NCBI GenBank assembly: GCA_903934745.1
Contig: CAIZOZ010000444.1
Coordinates: 1-15,533, forward strand
Direction of reading: 5' to 3'
Source: an uncultured cyanobacterium
GTDB taxonomy: Bacteria; Cyanobacteriota; Cyanobacteriia; PCC-6307; Cyanobiaceae
DNA: 15,533 nt
In this document: positions 7,512 to 13,650 of the stretch, one piece after another
How the letters are laid out: each line of letters opens with the position of its first letter
Numbering within the stretch: the first letter of the stretch is position 1
Notes under the pieces: generated by a model
Seen by the model: the letters and a program-made list of their open reading frames with translations, nothing else
What the model was told of the DNA's origin: nothing
Databases searched by the model: none
Program-made: the position numbers and the translations under genes

Positions 7512-8180
7512 CTAGGGGGCGCGGCGCAACTGGGTGACCTGATCGGCCATCGCCATCAGAGCCGCTGGCATGGACGGACCCGTCAGGATGACATCCAGTT
7601 GCGCCGGCCTTTGCTCCAGGGTGGCGGTGACCTCATCGGCCGCCAGATAGCCCAGCTCGATCGCCAGGCCCAGTTCGTCAAGCACCATCAGATCCACCGA
7701 ACCCTCCAGCAGGCAGGTGCGGCTGTAGGCCCAGACCTCGGCCACGGCCTCCAGCGTCTGGGCCAAGTCTGAGGCCGCCGCCAGGCTCCCCTCCACGGCC
7801 AGAGGGTCATGGGCCGCCGCAGGAGCCAGAGGGGCCTCGATGCACTGCGGGGTGGCGGGTCGCAGCCACTCCAGCCGGCCACACAGCCACAGACTGCCGG
7901 CCACCCCCTGCTCCACACCCCCCTTGAGAAACTGAGTCACCAGCACCCGGCTGCCCAGCCCGGCCGTACGCAGGGCCTGGCTGAACACCGCCGCAAAACT
8001 GCCCCGGAACGGCGCCGTGTGGATCTGCAGCAGCCCTTCGGGCTGGGGCACCAGGCGCAGGGCGGGCTGGGTCGCCGGCATCGGGGCCGGATGGGCCGGC
8101 GCTCCATGGCCGGCGGACTCCAGCCGACCACCACCGGCAGGCCTCAGGCTCTGGCGATGGCTGGCAAGGCTGGTGGTCAT
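7512..8180 (-). CDS. CobO/BtuR-like protein with degenerate P-loop
   Basis: This 222-residue protein aligns with ATP:cob(I)alamin adenosyltransferases of the CobO/BtuR type. Shared features are RTAGLGSRVLVTQFLKGG (71-88), a Walker-B-like DLMVLDELGLAIELGYL (163-179), and LTGPSMPAALMAMADQVTQL near the C-terminus. The P-loop is missing: where CobO has G-x-G-K-G-K-T-T, this protein reads TAPFRGSF (55-62), with no lysine. The TGR motif is TGP. ATP binding in the normal way is therefore unlikely. I recall similar degenerate paralogues in other picocyanobacteria, so this is probably a conserved family of unknown function, not a decaying gene. The ATG at 8180 has AGGA at a good distance upstream. The first 48 residues are low-complexity. 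It precedes dcd in a likely two-gene operon. Confidence 0.78.
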   Translation of the reverse strand: MTTSLASHRQSLRPAGGGRLESAGHGAPAHPAPMPATQPALRLVPQPEGLLQIHTAPFRGSFAAVFSQALRTAGLGSRVLVTQFLKGGVEQGVAGSLWLCGRLEWLRPATPQCIEAPLAPAAAHDPLAVEGSLAAASDLAQTLEAVAEVWAYSRTCLLEGSVDLMVLDELGLAIELGYLAADEVTATLEQRPAQLDVILTGPSMPAALMAMADQVTQLRRAP

Positions 8181-8368
8181 GGCGATCCTGTTCACAGGCC
8201 TGGGACGGAAGGGCGGGGCGGGGCTGCCGAAGGTCCCGATGGCGAATGTAGCGGCATCGACAAGCCACGCACACCACCCCTGGTGCAAACAGACGTACCA
8301 CTGCCGGGGCCTAGCCTCCTGCTGGCGTGCCGCCGGCCGCCTGATTTCCCTGCCTCTGCCCTGCCGCC

Positions 8369-9160
8369 GTGACCCCCAGCACCGATCCCAACCTGCGGCG
8401 CGATGGCCGTAGGGCCACCCACCAACGCCCCGTCCAATTCCAGTGGGACCCCCTGGGCTTCGCCCTCAGTTCGGTCTTGATCGCGACGGGACAGACCCGG
8501 GTGCTCTGCAGCGTCTGCCTGCAGGAGGAGGTGCCCCGCTGGCGACGGGGCAGCGGCAGCGGCTGGCTCAGCGCCGAATACCGCCTGCTGCCGGCCTCCA
8601 CCCCCAGCCGCCAGTCGCGGGAGTTGATGAAGCTCTCCGGCCGCACCCAGGAAATCCAGCGCCTGATCGGCCGCAGCCTGCGAGCCGCCCTCGACCTCGA
8701 GGCCCTGGGAGAACGCACCCTGCTGGTGGATTGCGATGTGCTGCAGGCCGATGCCGGCACCCGGACGGCCTCGATCACCGGTGCCTGGGTGGCCCTGGCG
8801 GCGGCGATCGCACGGCTGCAGCGCCAGCAGCTATTGACCAGCTCTCCCCTGAAGCACCAAGTGGCGGCGATCTCGGTGGGATTGGTGGCGGGCGAGGCCC
8901 TGCTGGATCTGGACTACAGCGAAGACAGCCGCGCCGACGTGGACCTGAATGTGGTGATGGACGACCAGCTGAGGCTGCTGGAAATCCAGGGCACCGCCGA
9001 AGGAGCTCCGTTCAGCCGCAGCCAGCTGAACAGCCTGCTGGACCTGGCCGATGGCGGCATCCACAGCCTCCAGCAGGCCCAACGCCAGGCCCTCGATGCA
9101 GCGCCAGCGGGGTCACCGCTGGCGCTGCTGGCAGAGCCCAGCGCCGGTGGCAGCGGCTGA
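8369..9160 (+). CDS. rph: Ribonuclease PH
   Basis: The 263-residue protein is RNase PH, a phosphorolytic 3'-5' exonuclease that trims tRNA 3' ends. It has the N-terminal RRDGRRATHQRP, GSGWLSAEYRLLPAST (64-78), GRTQEIQRLIGRSLRA (91-106), the phosphate-binding GTRTASITGA (130-139), and LDYSEDSRADVDLNVVM (181-197). The family is usually 235-250 residues; the extra length is an Ala/Gly/Ser-rich C-terminus. Translation probably begins at GTG 8369, which gives the usual N-terminus; no better ATG is present. It is divergent from the cobO-like gene across 188 bp. ntcA follows on the same strand but appears to have its own promoter. Confidence 0.92.
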   Translation: MTPSTDPNLRRDGRRATHQRPVQFQWDPLGFALSSVLIATGQTRVLCSVCLQEEVPRWRRGSGSGWLSAEYRLLPASTPSRQSRELMKLSGRTQEIQRLIGRSLRAALDLEALGERTLLVDCDVLQADAGTRTASITGAWVALAAAIARLQRQQLLTSSPLKHQVAAISVGLVAGEALLDLDYSEDSRADVDLNVVMDDQLRLLEIQGTAEGAPFSRSQLNSLLDLADGGIHSLQQAQRQALDAAPAGSPLALLAEPSAGGSG

Positions 9161-9187
9161 GCCCTCCAAATTGTGCCATGGTAAACA

Positions 9188-9229
9188 GTGTGGATTGCTA
9201 CAAGCCAGGGCCCAACCGCTCCTTAGCTT
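9188..9229 (+). promoter_or_regulatory. NtcA-dependent (class II) promoter of ntcA
   Basis: GTG at 9188-9190, eight bases, then TAC at 9199-9201 matches the NtcA site GTA-N8-TAC in five of six fixed bases. Exactly 22 bases later is TAGCTT (9224-9229), which fits the TAN3T -10 box. This is the canonical spacing of NtcA-activated cyanobacterial promoters and predicts a transcript start near 9236, just before the ATG at 9253. A looser GT-N10-AC match overlaps the region at 9173-9186. Autoactivation of ntcA is well known in cyanobacteria. Confidence 0.7.
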
Positions 9230-9252
9230 CCAACCCAACTCGGCAGCCCGTC

Positions 9253-9993
9253 ATGGTCGGCGCCACACGCGGTTTCAGCCGTTACGCCAGCACCCCATCC
9301 ACTGGGGCCCCCGGAGCCGTCGCTGCCATCGGCACCTCGGCTATGGCCGGTCCCACCCTGATAGAGGTGATCCGCGGCCTCTCCGGCAGCAACGTCGAAA
9401 CCATCGAACGGGGCAAGACCATCTTCTTCCCCGGCGATCCCGCCGAGCGGGTCTACCTGCTGCGCCGCGGCGCCGTGCGGCTTTCGCGCGTCTACGAATC
9501 AGGCGAAGAAATCACGGTGGCCCTGCTGCGCGAGAACAGCCTGTTCGGCGTGCTCTCCCTGCTCACCGGCCAGCGATCCGATCGCTTCTATCACGCCATC
9601 GCCTTCACCCGCGTCGAGATGGTCACAGCGCCGGCCACCTCAGTGCGCCGGGCGATCGAGCAGGACGCCAGCGTCGGCCTGCTGTTGCTGCAGGGGCTCT
9701 CCTCCCGCATTCTGCAGACGGAGACGATGATCGAAACCCTCACCCACCGCGACATGTCCTCGCGGCTGGTGAGCTTCCTGCTGGTGCTCTGCCGTGATTT
9801 CGGCGTGCCCAGCAGCGAGGGGATCACGATCGATCTGCGCCTCTCCCACCAGGCGATCGCCGAGGCGATCGGCTCCACCCGCGTCACGATCACCCGCCTG
9901 CTGGGCGACCTGCGCAACGATGGCCTGGTGCAGATCGACCGCAAGAAAATCACGGTGTTCGATCCGATCGCTCTGGCCAAGCGCTTCAGCTGA
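9253..9993 (+). CDS. ntcA: Global nitrogen regulator NtcA
   Basis: The 246-residue protein is NtcA, the CRP-family activator that senses 2-oxoglutarate and drives ammonium-repressed nitrogen genes. The effector domain contains FFPGDPAERVYLLRRGAVRL (58-77) and the conserved VALLRENSLFGVLSLLTG (89-106). The helix-turn-helix is at about 197-220 (LSHQAIAEAIGSTRVTITRL), nearly invariant among cyanobacteria. The ATG at 9253 gives the MVGATRGF start I recall from marine Synechococcus, and it lies about 17 bases after the predicted transcript start. An in-frame ATG at 9178 is unlikely because it lies upstream of the predicted transcript start and the NtcA box falls inside the extra codons. The first 30 or so residues are a low-complexity extension compared with freshwater homologues. 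Confidence 0.95.
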   Translation: MVGATRGFSRYASTPSTGAPGAVAAIGTSAMAGPTLIEVIRGLSGSNVETIERGKTIFFPGDPAERVYLLRRGAVRLSRVYESGEEITVALLRENSLFGVLSLLTGQRSDRFYHAIAFTRVEMVTAPATSVRRAIEQDASVGLLLLQGLSSRILQTETMIETLTHRDMSSRLVSFLLVLCRDFGVPSSEGITIDLRLSHQAIAEAIGSTRVTITRLLGDLRNDGLVQIDRKKITVFDPIALAKRFS

Positions 9994-10070
9994 ATTCAAC
10001 CTCCAGATCCCCATCCAGGCCGGCCTGATGGCAGGGCCCGGACGATACTGAGACGTTCCGGGAGCATGGC

Positions 10071-11327
10071 GTGTCGGGCTGGCTGCTGATCCTGACCTTG
10101 CTGCTGCTCGGGGGCGTGCTCTCCACCCTCGGCGATCGACTCGGCACCCGGGTCGGCAAGGCCCGGCTCAGCCTGTTCGGACTCAGGCCGAAGAACACCG
10201 CCGTGGTGATCACCGCCCTCACCGGCGCCCTGATCAGTGCACTCTCGCTCGGGCTGATGCTGCTGGTGAGCGAGCAGCTGCGGCTGGGCCTGTTTGAACT
10301 CGATCAGATCCAGGCCCGCCTGCGGGACAGCCGCAGCGCCCTGCGCCAGAGCCAGGCCGATCTGGACCGCAGCCGCGGCGAACTCAGCCGGGCGGAGCTG
10401 GGCCGCAGCCAGGCGATCGCCGGCCGCCAGCGGGCGCTCGACAGCCAGTACAAGGCGGAGACCCAGCTCAACACCGCCCAGCAGCGGATCGCCGCCCTGC
10501 GGCGGGAACTGCAACCGTTGCAACAGGAGCGGACCCGGCTGGAGGCGGAGCGCCTGCGGCTCAGTCGTGAAGTCAAGGGCCGCGATGCCGAAATCCGCCG
10601 CACCGAAGCCGAACTGACCAGCGTGCGCCAGCGGATCGCCGCAGGCGAGAAGGAACTCAAAGGCCTGGAAGGCAATGTGATCGCGCTGCGCCGCGGCGAT
10701 GTGGTGATCGCCAGTGGTCAGCCTCTGGCCACGGCCAAGGTGAAGCTGGACACGTCCAGCCAGGCGCAGAGCGTGATCGAGGCCCTGCTGCAGCAGGCCA
10801 ATCTGACGGCCTTCCAACGCCTGCTGCCCGACCAGAAGCCCGATCGCCAGATCCTGCTGGTGCCTCGCAATGACATCGCTCGACTCAAGACCCTGCTGAC
10901 CAAGCCGGGCACCTGGGTGGTGAGCATTCGCTCGGCGGCCAATGTGCTCCGGGGCGAACAACGGGTGCTGGCTTTCCCCGATCTGCGACCCAACCGCCAG
11001 GTGGTGCGCAAAGGCGAGATGCTCGCCCGCACCACCCTGGATGGCGACGAACGGGGAGCCGAGCTGGTGCGCAGCCGTCTCAATCTGCTGCTGGCTGCCG
11101 CCTTCGCCCGCGCCCAGCGCCAGGGCACCCTGGTGGATGGGTTGCAGTTTGACGCCAACGACTTCAACGAGCTGGGCCGTGCCCTGGCCGAACGACCTGC
11201 CGGTCAGGAGGCCACCCTGGAGGCCACGGCCCGCAACAACGCCGATACCCCCGATCCGATCGTCGTGGAGCTGCACTGGCTGAACCCAGGCAAGGACAGC
11301 GATCGGCGGCGCGACCGACAACCATGA
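10071..11327 (+). CDS. DUF3084 membrane-anchored coiled-coil protein
   Basis: The 418-residue protein has two hydrophobic segments (about 3-19 and 44-66), a long charged coiled coil (about 75-215, rich in Arg, Glu, Gln and Leu) and a C-terminal globular region (about 220-400). This is the layout of the cyanobacterial DUF3084 family, whose function is unknown; an envelope or cell-division role would be guesswork. Translation starts at GTG 10071, supported by GGGAG at 10060-10064. The final ATGA overlaps the start of the YqgF-like gene, which indicates coupling. The gap of 77 bp after ntcA leaves open whether it has its own promoter. Confidence 0.82.
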   Translation: MSGWLLILTLLLLGGVLSTLGDRLGTRVGKARLSLFGLRPKNTAVVITALTGALISALSLGLMLLVSEQLRLGLFELDQIQARLRDSRSALRQSQADLDRSRGELSRAELGRSQAIAGRQRALDSQYKAETQLNTAQQRIAALRRELQPLQQERTRLEAERLRLSREVKGRDAEIRRTEAELTSVRQRIAAGEKELKGLEGNVIALRRGDVVIASGQPLATAKVKLDTSSQAQSVIEALLQQANLTAFQRLLPDQKPDRQILLVPRNDIARLKTLLTKPGTWVVSIRSAANVLRGEQRVLAFPDLRPNRQVVRKGEMLARTTLDGDERGAELVRSRLNLLLAAAFARAQRQGTLVDGLQFDANDFNELGRALAERPAGQEATLEATARNNADTPDPIVVELHWLNPGKDSDRRRDRQP

Positions 11328-11800
11328 GCCCAGCCGCCAGCCTGCCGGGCCCGGGGCCCCTCGCCGGCCTCGATCCAGGCCGCAGCAAGTGCGGCCTGGT
11401 GCTCACCGACGCCGAGCGCCAGCAGATCGTCGCCGCCCGTGTGCTGCCTCCGCAGCAAGCCTTGGCGCTGCTGCGCCACTGGCAGCAAGGCACCGGTCTG
11501 GCGGCGGTGGTGCTGGGCAACGGCACCGGCTCGGCCCTCTGGCAACACCAACTGGCACCAGAGCTGCTGGTGCTGAGCGTGGATGAACGCGGCAGCACCC
11601 TGGCCGCCCGGGAGCGCTACTGGCAGCTGCAGCCGCCCCGGGGCTGGCAGCGCCTGCTGCCGCGGGGTCTGCGCCAGCCACCGCGGGACTGGGACGATGT
11701 GGTGGCCCAGCTGTTGCTGGAACGCTGGCTCGGCCGGCCGCTGATCCGCCCGCCGTCACTGCTCGAAACTCAGAAGCTGGCGCGCACCGTGAAGGCATAG
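11324..11800 (+). CDS. YqgF/RuvX-like RNase H-fold resolvase family protein
   Basis: This 158-residue protein has the RNase H-fold pattern of YqgF/RuvC-like nucleases: LAGLDPGRSKCGLVLTD (13-29, Asp17), VVLGNGTGS (62-70), VDERGST (86-92, Asp87) and a C-terminal RDWDDVVAQLL with acidic residues at 122-125. YqgF proteins process pre-16S rRNA or resolve nucleic-acid junctions; this divergent branch is not the main YqgF/RuvX and its substrate is unknown. It overlaps the DUF3084 stop by ATGA. Its 3' end overlaps the convergent DUF3146 gene by 31 bp. Confidence 0.75.
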   Translation: MSPAASLPGPGPLAGLDPGRSKCGLVLTDAERQQIVAARVLPPQQALALLRHWQQGTGLAAVVLGNGTGSALWQHQLAPELLVLSVDERGSTLAARERYWQLQPPRGWQRLLPRGLRQPPRDWDDVVAQLLLERWLGRPLIRPPSLLETQKLARTVKA

Positions 11801-12027
11801 TCGCCGCCGGCCTCGAGCTGGTAATCAGCCTGGAGCAGGAAACGCAGCAAAGCGTCCTGAATCAGGGCCCGGCCGAGGGAAGGCTCCACGCTCAGCTCAC
11901 CGCGATCAAAGGCCCAGCGAAAGCTCCACTGGAAGCTACCGGCGCTCACCTCGCCCTCCAGCAGGCAGGGGCTGAAGCTCTGGCGCAGCACCCGCAACCT
12001 GGCCGTGGTGGTCGGCAAACGGCTCAT
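11770..12027 (-). CDS. DUF3146 family protein
   Basis: The 85-residue protein resembles the short cyanobacterial DUF3146 family, with a pattern of aromatic and charged residues such as GSFQWSFRWAF and a C-terminal DYAFTVRASF. No function is known. Its ATG at 12027 overlaps the pth stop by ATGA, so it is probably translated in coupling with pth. The 3' end overlaps the convergent YqgF-like gene. Confidence 0.75.
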   Translation of the reverse strand: MSRLPTTTARLRVLRQSFSPCLLEGEVSAGSFQWSFRWAFDRGELSVEPSLGRALIQDALLRFLLQADYQLEAGGDYAFTVRASF

Positions 12028-12641
12028 GTTTCTGAGGATGCCGCTGCGCCGGCCCGAAAACTGTTCAGCCGGTTACCAGCCCGCTCCAGGCCCGAGCGCC
12101 GGATCAGCTCGATCCCAGCCCCCACCTCCACCAGCACGGCCTCAAGCAGCGGCCGCTCCTCGGCTGAAAACCGTCCCAGCACGTGGGACACGGTGCGTTC
12201 GCGACGCTCCTGGGGGTTCTCGGCGGGGGCACCGATGCCGATGCGCAACCGGGGAAAATCCTGGGTTCCAAGCTGCTGGATGGCGCTGCGCAGGCCGTTA
12301 TGGCCGCCGGCACTGCCCGCAGCCCGCAGCCGCAGCCGGCCCAGGGGCAGGTCCATGTCATCGACCAGCACCAGCAGCTGCGCAGGGTTGAGGCGATACC
12401 AGTCGAGGGTGGCCCGGATCGCGCGACCGCTCTCGTTCATGAAGGTCTGGGGCATCAGCAAGCGCAGGCGCTGCTCACCGCTGCCGATCTCAGCCAGTTG
12501 CCCCTGCAGCCGAGCCTGCGGACGAAAGGAGGTACCGGCAGCTTTAGCCAAGCGCTCCAGCACCATGAAGCCGACGTTATGGCGGGTGTCAGCGTAACGA
12601 TCGCCGGGATTGCCAAGACCGACCAGCAGTTGCAGATCCAC
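12024..12641 (-). CDS. pth: Peptidyl-tRNA hydrolase
   Basis: This protein is Pth, which cleaves peptidyl-tRNA that has fallen off ribosomes and so recycles tRNA. It shows QLLVGLGNPGDRYADTRHNV, with the catalytic His in TRHNVGF, MPQTFMNESG, VLVDDMDLPLG and AGGHNGLRS, all invariant in the family. I place the start at GTG 12641, which gives 205 residues and an N-terminus VDLQLLVGLGNPG like other homologues. An in-frame ATG at 12731 would add 30 Ala/Pro/Ser-rich residues and overlap tatA by 71 bp, which is less likely. The stop overlaps the DUF3146 start by ATGA. The gene lies 19 bp after tatA in the likely psbH-tatA-pth-DUF3146 transcript. Confidence 0.92.
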   Translation of the reverse strand: MDLQLLVGLGNPGDRYADTRHNVGFMVLERLAKAAGTSFRPQARLQGQLAEIGSGEQRLRLLMPQTFMNESGRAIRATLDWYRLNPAQLLVLVDDMDLPLGRLRLRAAGSAGGHNGLRSAIQQLGTQDFPRLRIGIGAPAENPQERRERTVSHVLGRFSAEERPLLEAVLVEVGAGIELIRRSGLERAGNRLNSFRAGAAASSET

Positions 12642-12660
12642 GGGGAGTTGAGCGAGCGCT

Positions 12661-13038
12661 TCAGCCGACGGAGTCGTCAGAGCGGGAGCCGACCTCAACC
12701 AGGCTGTCGGTGTCGAGCGCGGTGCTGACATCCACGGGACTGCTGTCTACAGCGAGGGCTGTGAAAGCCTGATCGGTGACGGGCTGATCGGTGACAGACT
12801 GAGCTGTGGCCGCAGCCGCTGCACTCAGACCAGGGGCAGCAGCCGAAGGGGTGGACGCCTCGCTGGAGCCGATGGCACTGCGAAATTCCTGCTCAAATTC
12901 CTGGGAGGCCGACTGGAAGCCCCGCAGCGTGCGCCCCAGGGTTTTGCCCAGTTCAGGAAGCCGTTTGGGGCCAAAAACCAGCAGACCGATGGCGGCGATC
13001 ACCGCCATCTCTGGCAGTCCGATACCGAAGATGTTCAT
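12661..13038 (-). CDS. tatA: Twin-arginine translocase subunit TatA/E
   Basis: The 125-residue protein has the TatA layout: a short N-terminal membrane helix (about 5-22), the FGP hinge (22-24) and an amphipathic helix starting PKRLPELGKTLGRTL. It multimerises in thylakoid or plasma membrane to move folded proteins with twin-arginine signals. The C-terminal tail of about 70 residues is long and low-complexity, with repeated VTDQ. The gene is 29 bp downstream of psbH on the same strand. TatA and TatB cannot be separated reliably by sequence in cyanobacteria. Confidence 0.9.
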   Translation of the reverse strand: MNIFGIGLPEMAVIAAIGLLVFGPKRLPELGKTLGRTLRGFQSASQEFEQEFRSAIGSSEASTPSAAAPGLSAAAAATAQSVTDQPVTDQAFTALAVDSSPVDVSTALDTDSLVEVGSRSDDSVG

Positions 13039-13067
13039 GGATGCTGGGGGCGGAAATCGCCGAGAGT

Positions 13068-13268
13068 TCAGCCGACGCCGTTCCAGTTGACGGTGATGCC
13101 CTCGAGCAGCAGGGACTTGTTGTACAGCTGCAGGATCACCAGCAGGAAGACGAGGAACAGGGCCATGAAAATGCCCATCACCGGCGTGGTGCCCCAGCCG
13201 GGAACCACCTTGCCGTATTCAGAGTTGAGCGGACGCAGGATGTCTCCCAGGCGGGTGCGTTGAGCCAT
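13068..13268 (-). CDS. psbH: Photosystem II protein PsbH
   Basis: The 66-residue protein is PsbH, a small subunit of photosystem II that stabilises the QB side and binds near CP47. It has the conserved N-terminal LGDILRPLNSEYGKVVPGWG and a single membrane helix at about 31-49 (GIFMALFLVFLLVILQLYN), followed by a lumenal tail. Length and start are normal for cyanobacteria. It is divergent from psbN across 161 bp, as in most cyanobacteria, and leads the psbH-tatA-pth-DUF3146 run. Confidence 0.96.
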   Translation of the reverse strand: MAQRTRLGDILRPLNSEYGKVVPGWGTTPVMGIFMALFLVFLLVILQLYNKSLLLEGITVNWNGVG

Positions 13269-13306
13269 GGCAGATCGGTGCTCTCAAGCAGAAGATCGTT
13301 CTGGTT

Positions 13307-13312
13307 ACTGTA
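13307..13312 (-). promoter_or_regulatory. Possible -10 box for psbH
   Basis: Read on the minus strand, TACAGT lies about 39 bases upstream of the psbH ATG and matches the -10 consensus in four of six positions. It sits within the imperfect palindrome TTACAGTAA. No good -35 box is seen, so this is tentative. Confidence 0.25.
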
Positions 13313-13429
13313 AGGGCCTCGCCGGCCGCACTGCGGCGGGCTGTCGGGAGTTGTGATGCTCGGCCACCTCCCAGCCCGGCCTCTCCCAGCCCAGCCAGCC
13401 CGAACCCCTTTCCACCACCACCACTCCCC

Positions 13430-13579
13430 ATGGATCCCTCCAGCAGCAGCTCCCCCGCCCTCTCCGTTGCGATCGCCGTGCTGACGGTGCTGCTGGCGCT
13501 CACCGGCTTCGGCGTCTACACCGCCTTCGGCCCCCCCTCCAAGCAGCTGACCGACCCCTTCGACGACCACGAAGACTGA
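13430..13579 (+). CDS. psbN: PsbN protein
   Basis: The 49-codon frame encodes a short polar start, one membrane helix (about 11-32) and the family's diagnostic C-terminus GPPSKQLTDPFDDHED. PsbN is a small thylakoid protein needed for photosystem II assembly and repair, and is not a subunit of the finished complex. It is a few residues longer than the usual 43-46 because of an N-terminal serine run. It is divergent from psbH and convergent with the alpha-mannosidase gene. Confidence 0.95.
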   Translation: MDPSSSSSPALSVAIAVLTVLLALTGFGVYTAFGPPSKQLTDPFDDHED

Positions 13580-13598
13580 GCCCAGACGAGTCCTGGGC
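13580..13598 (+). terminator. Hairpin directly after psbN
   Basis: GCCCAG and CTGGGC form a perfect 6-bp stem around a 7-base loop, starting at the base after the psbN stop codon. Its position suits a terminator between convergent genes, but there is no T-tract. Confidence 0.4.
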
Positions 13599-13650
13599 CA
13601 CGATTCCGGAAGCTGAGATCGACCCCGGGCCACTCAGGTCGCCTGGATGC

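Noticed and set aside
8248..8261. GTA-N8-GAC match between cobO-like and rph, considered as an NtcA site
   Set aside because: Only a partial match, with no TAN3T box at the right distance on either strand.
8443..9177. Upstream extension of the ntcA frame across rph
   Set aside because: The frame is open only because the DNA is GC-rich; it overlaps rph, and the NtcA promoter and homologue N-termini support the start at 9253.
12642..12731. N-terminal extension of Pth from the ATG at 12731
   Set aside because: It overlaps tatA by 71 bp and adds low-complexity residues not seen in Pth; GTG 12641 gives the usual length.
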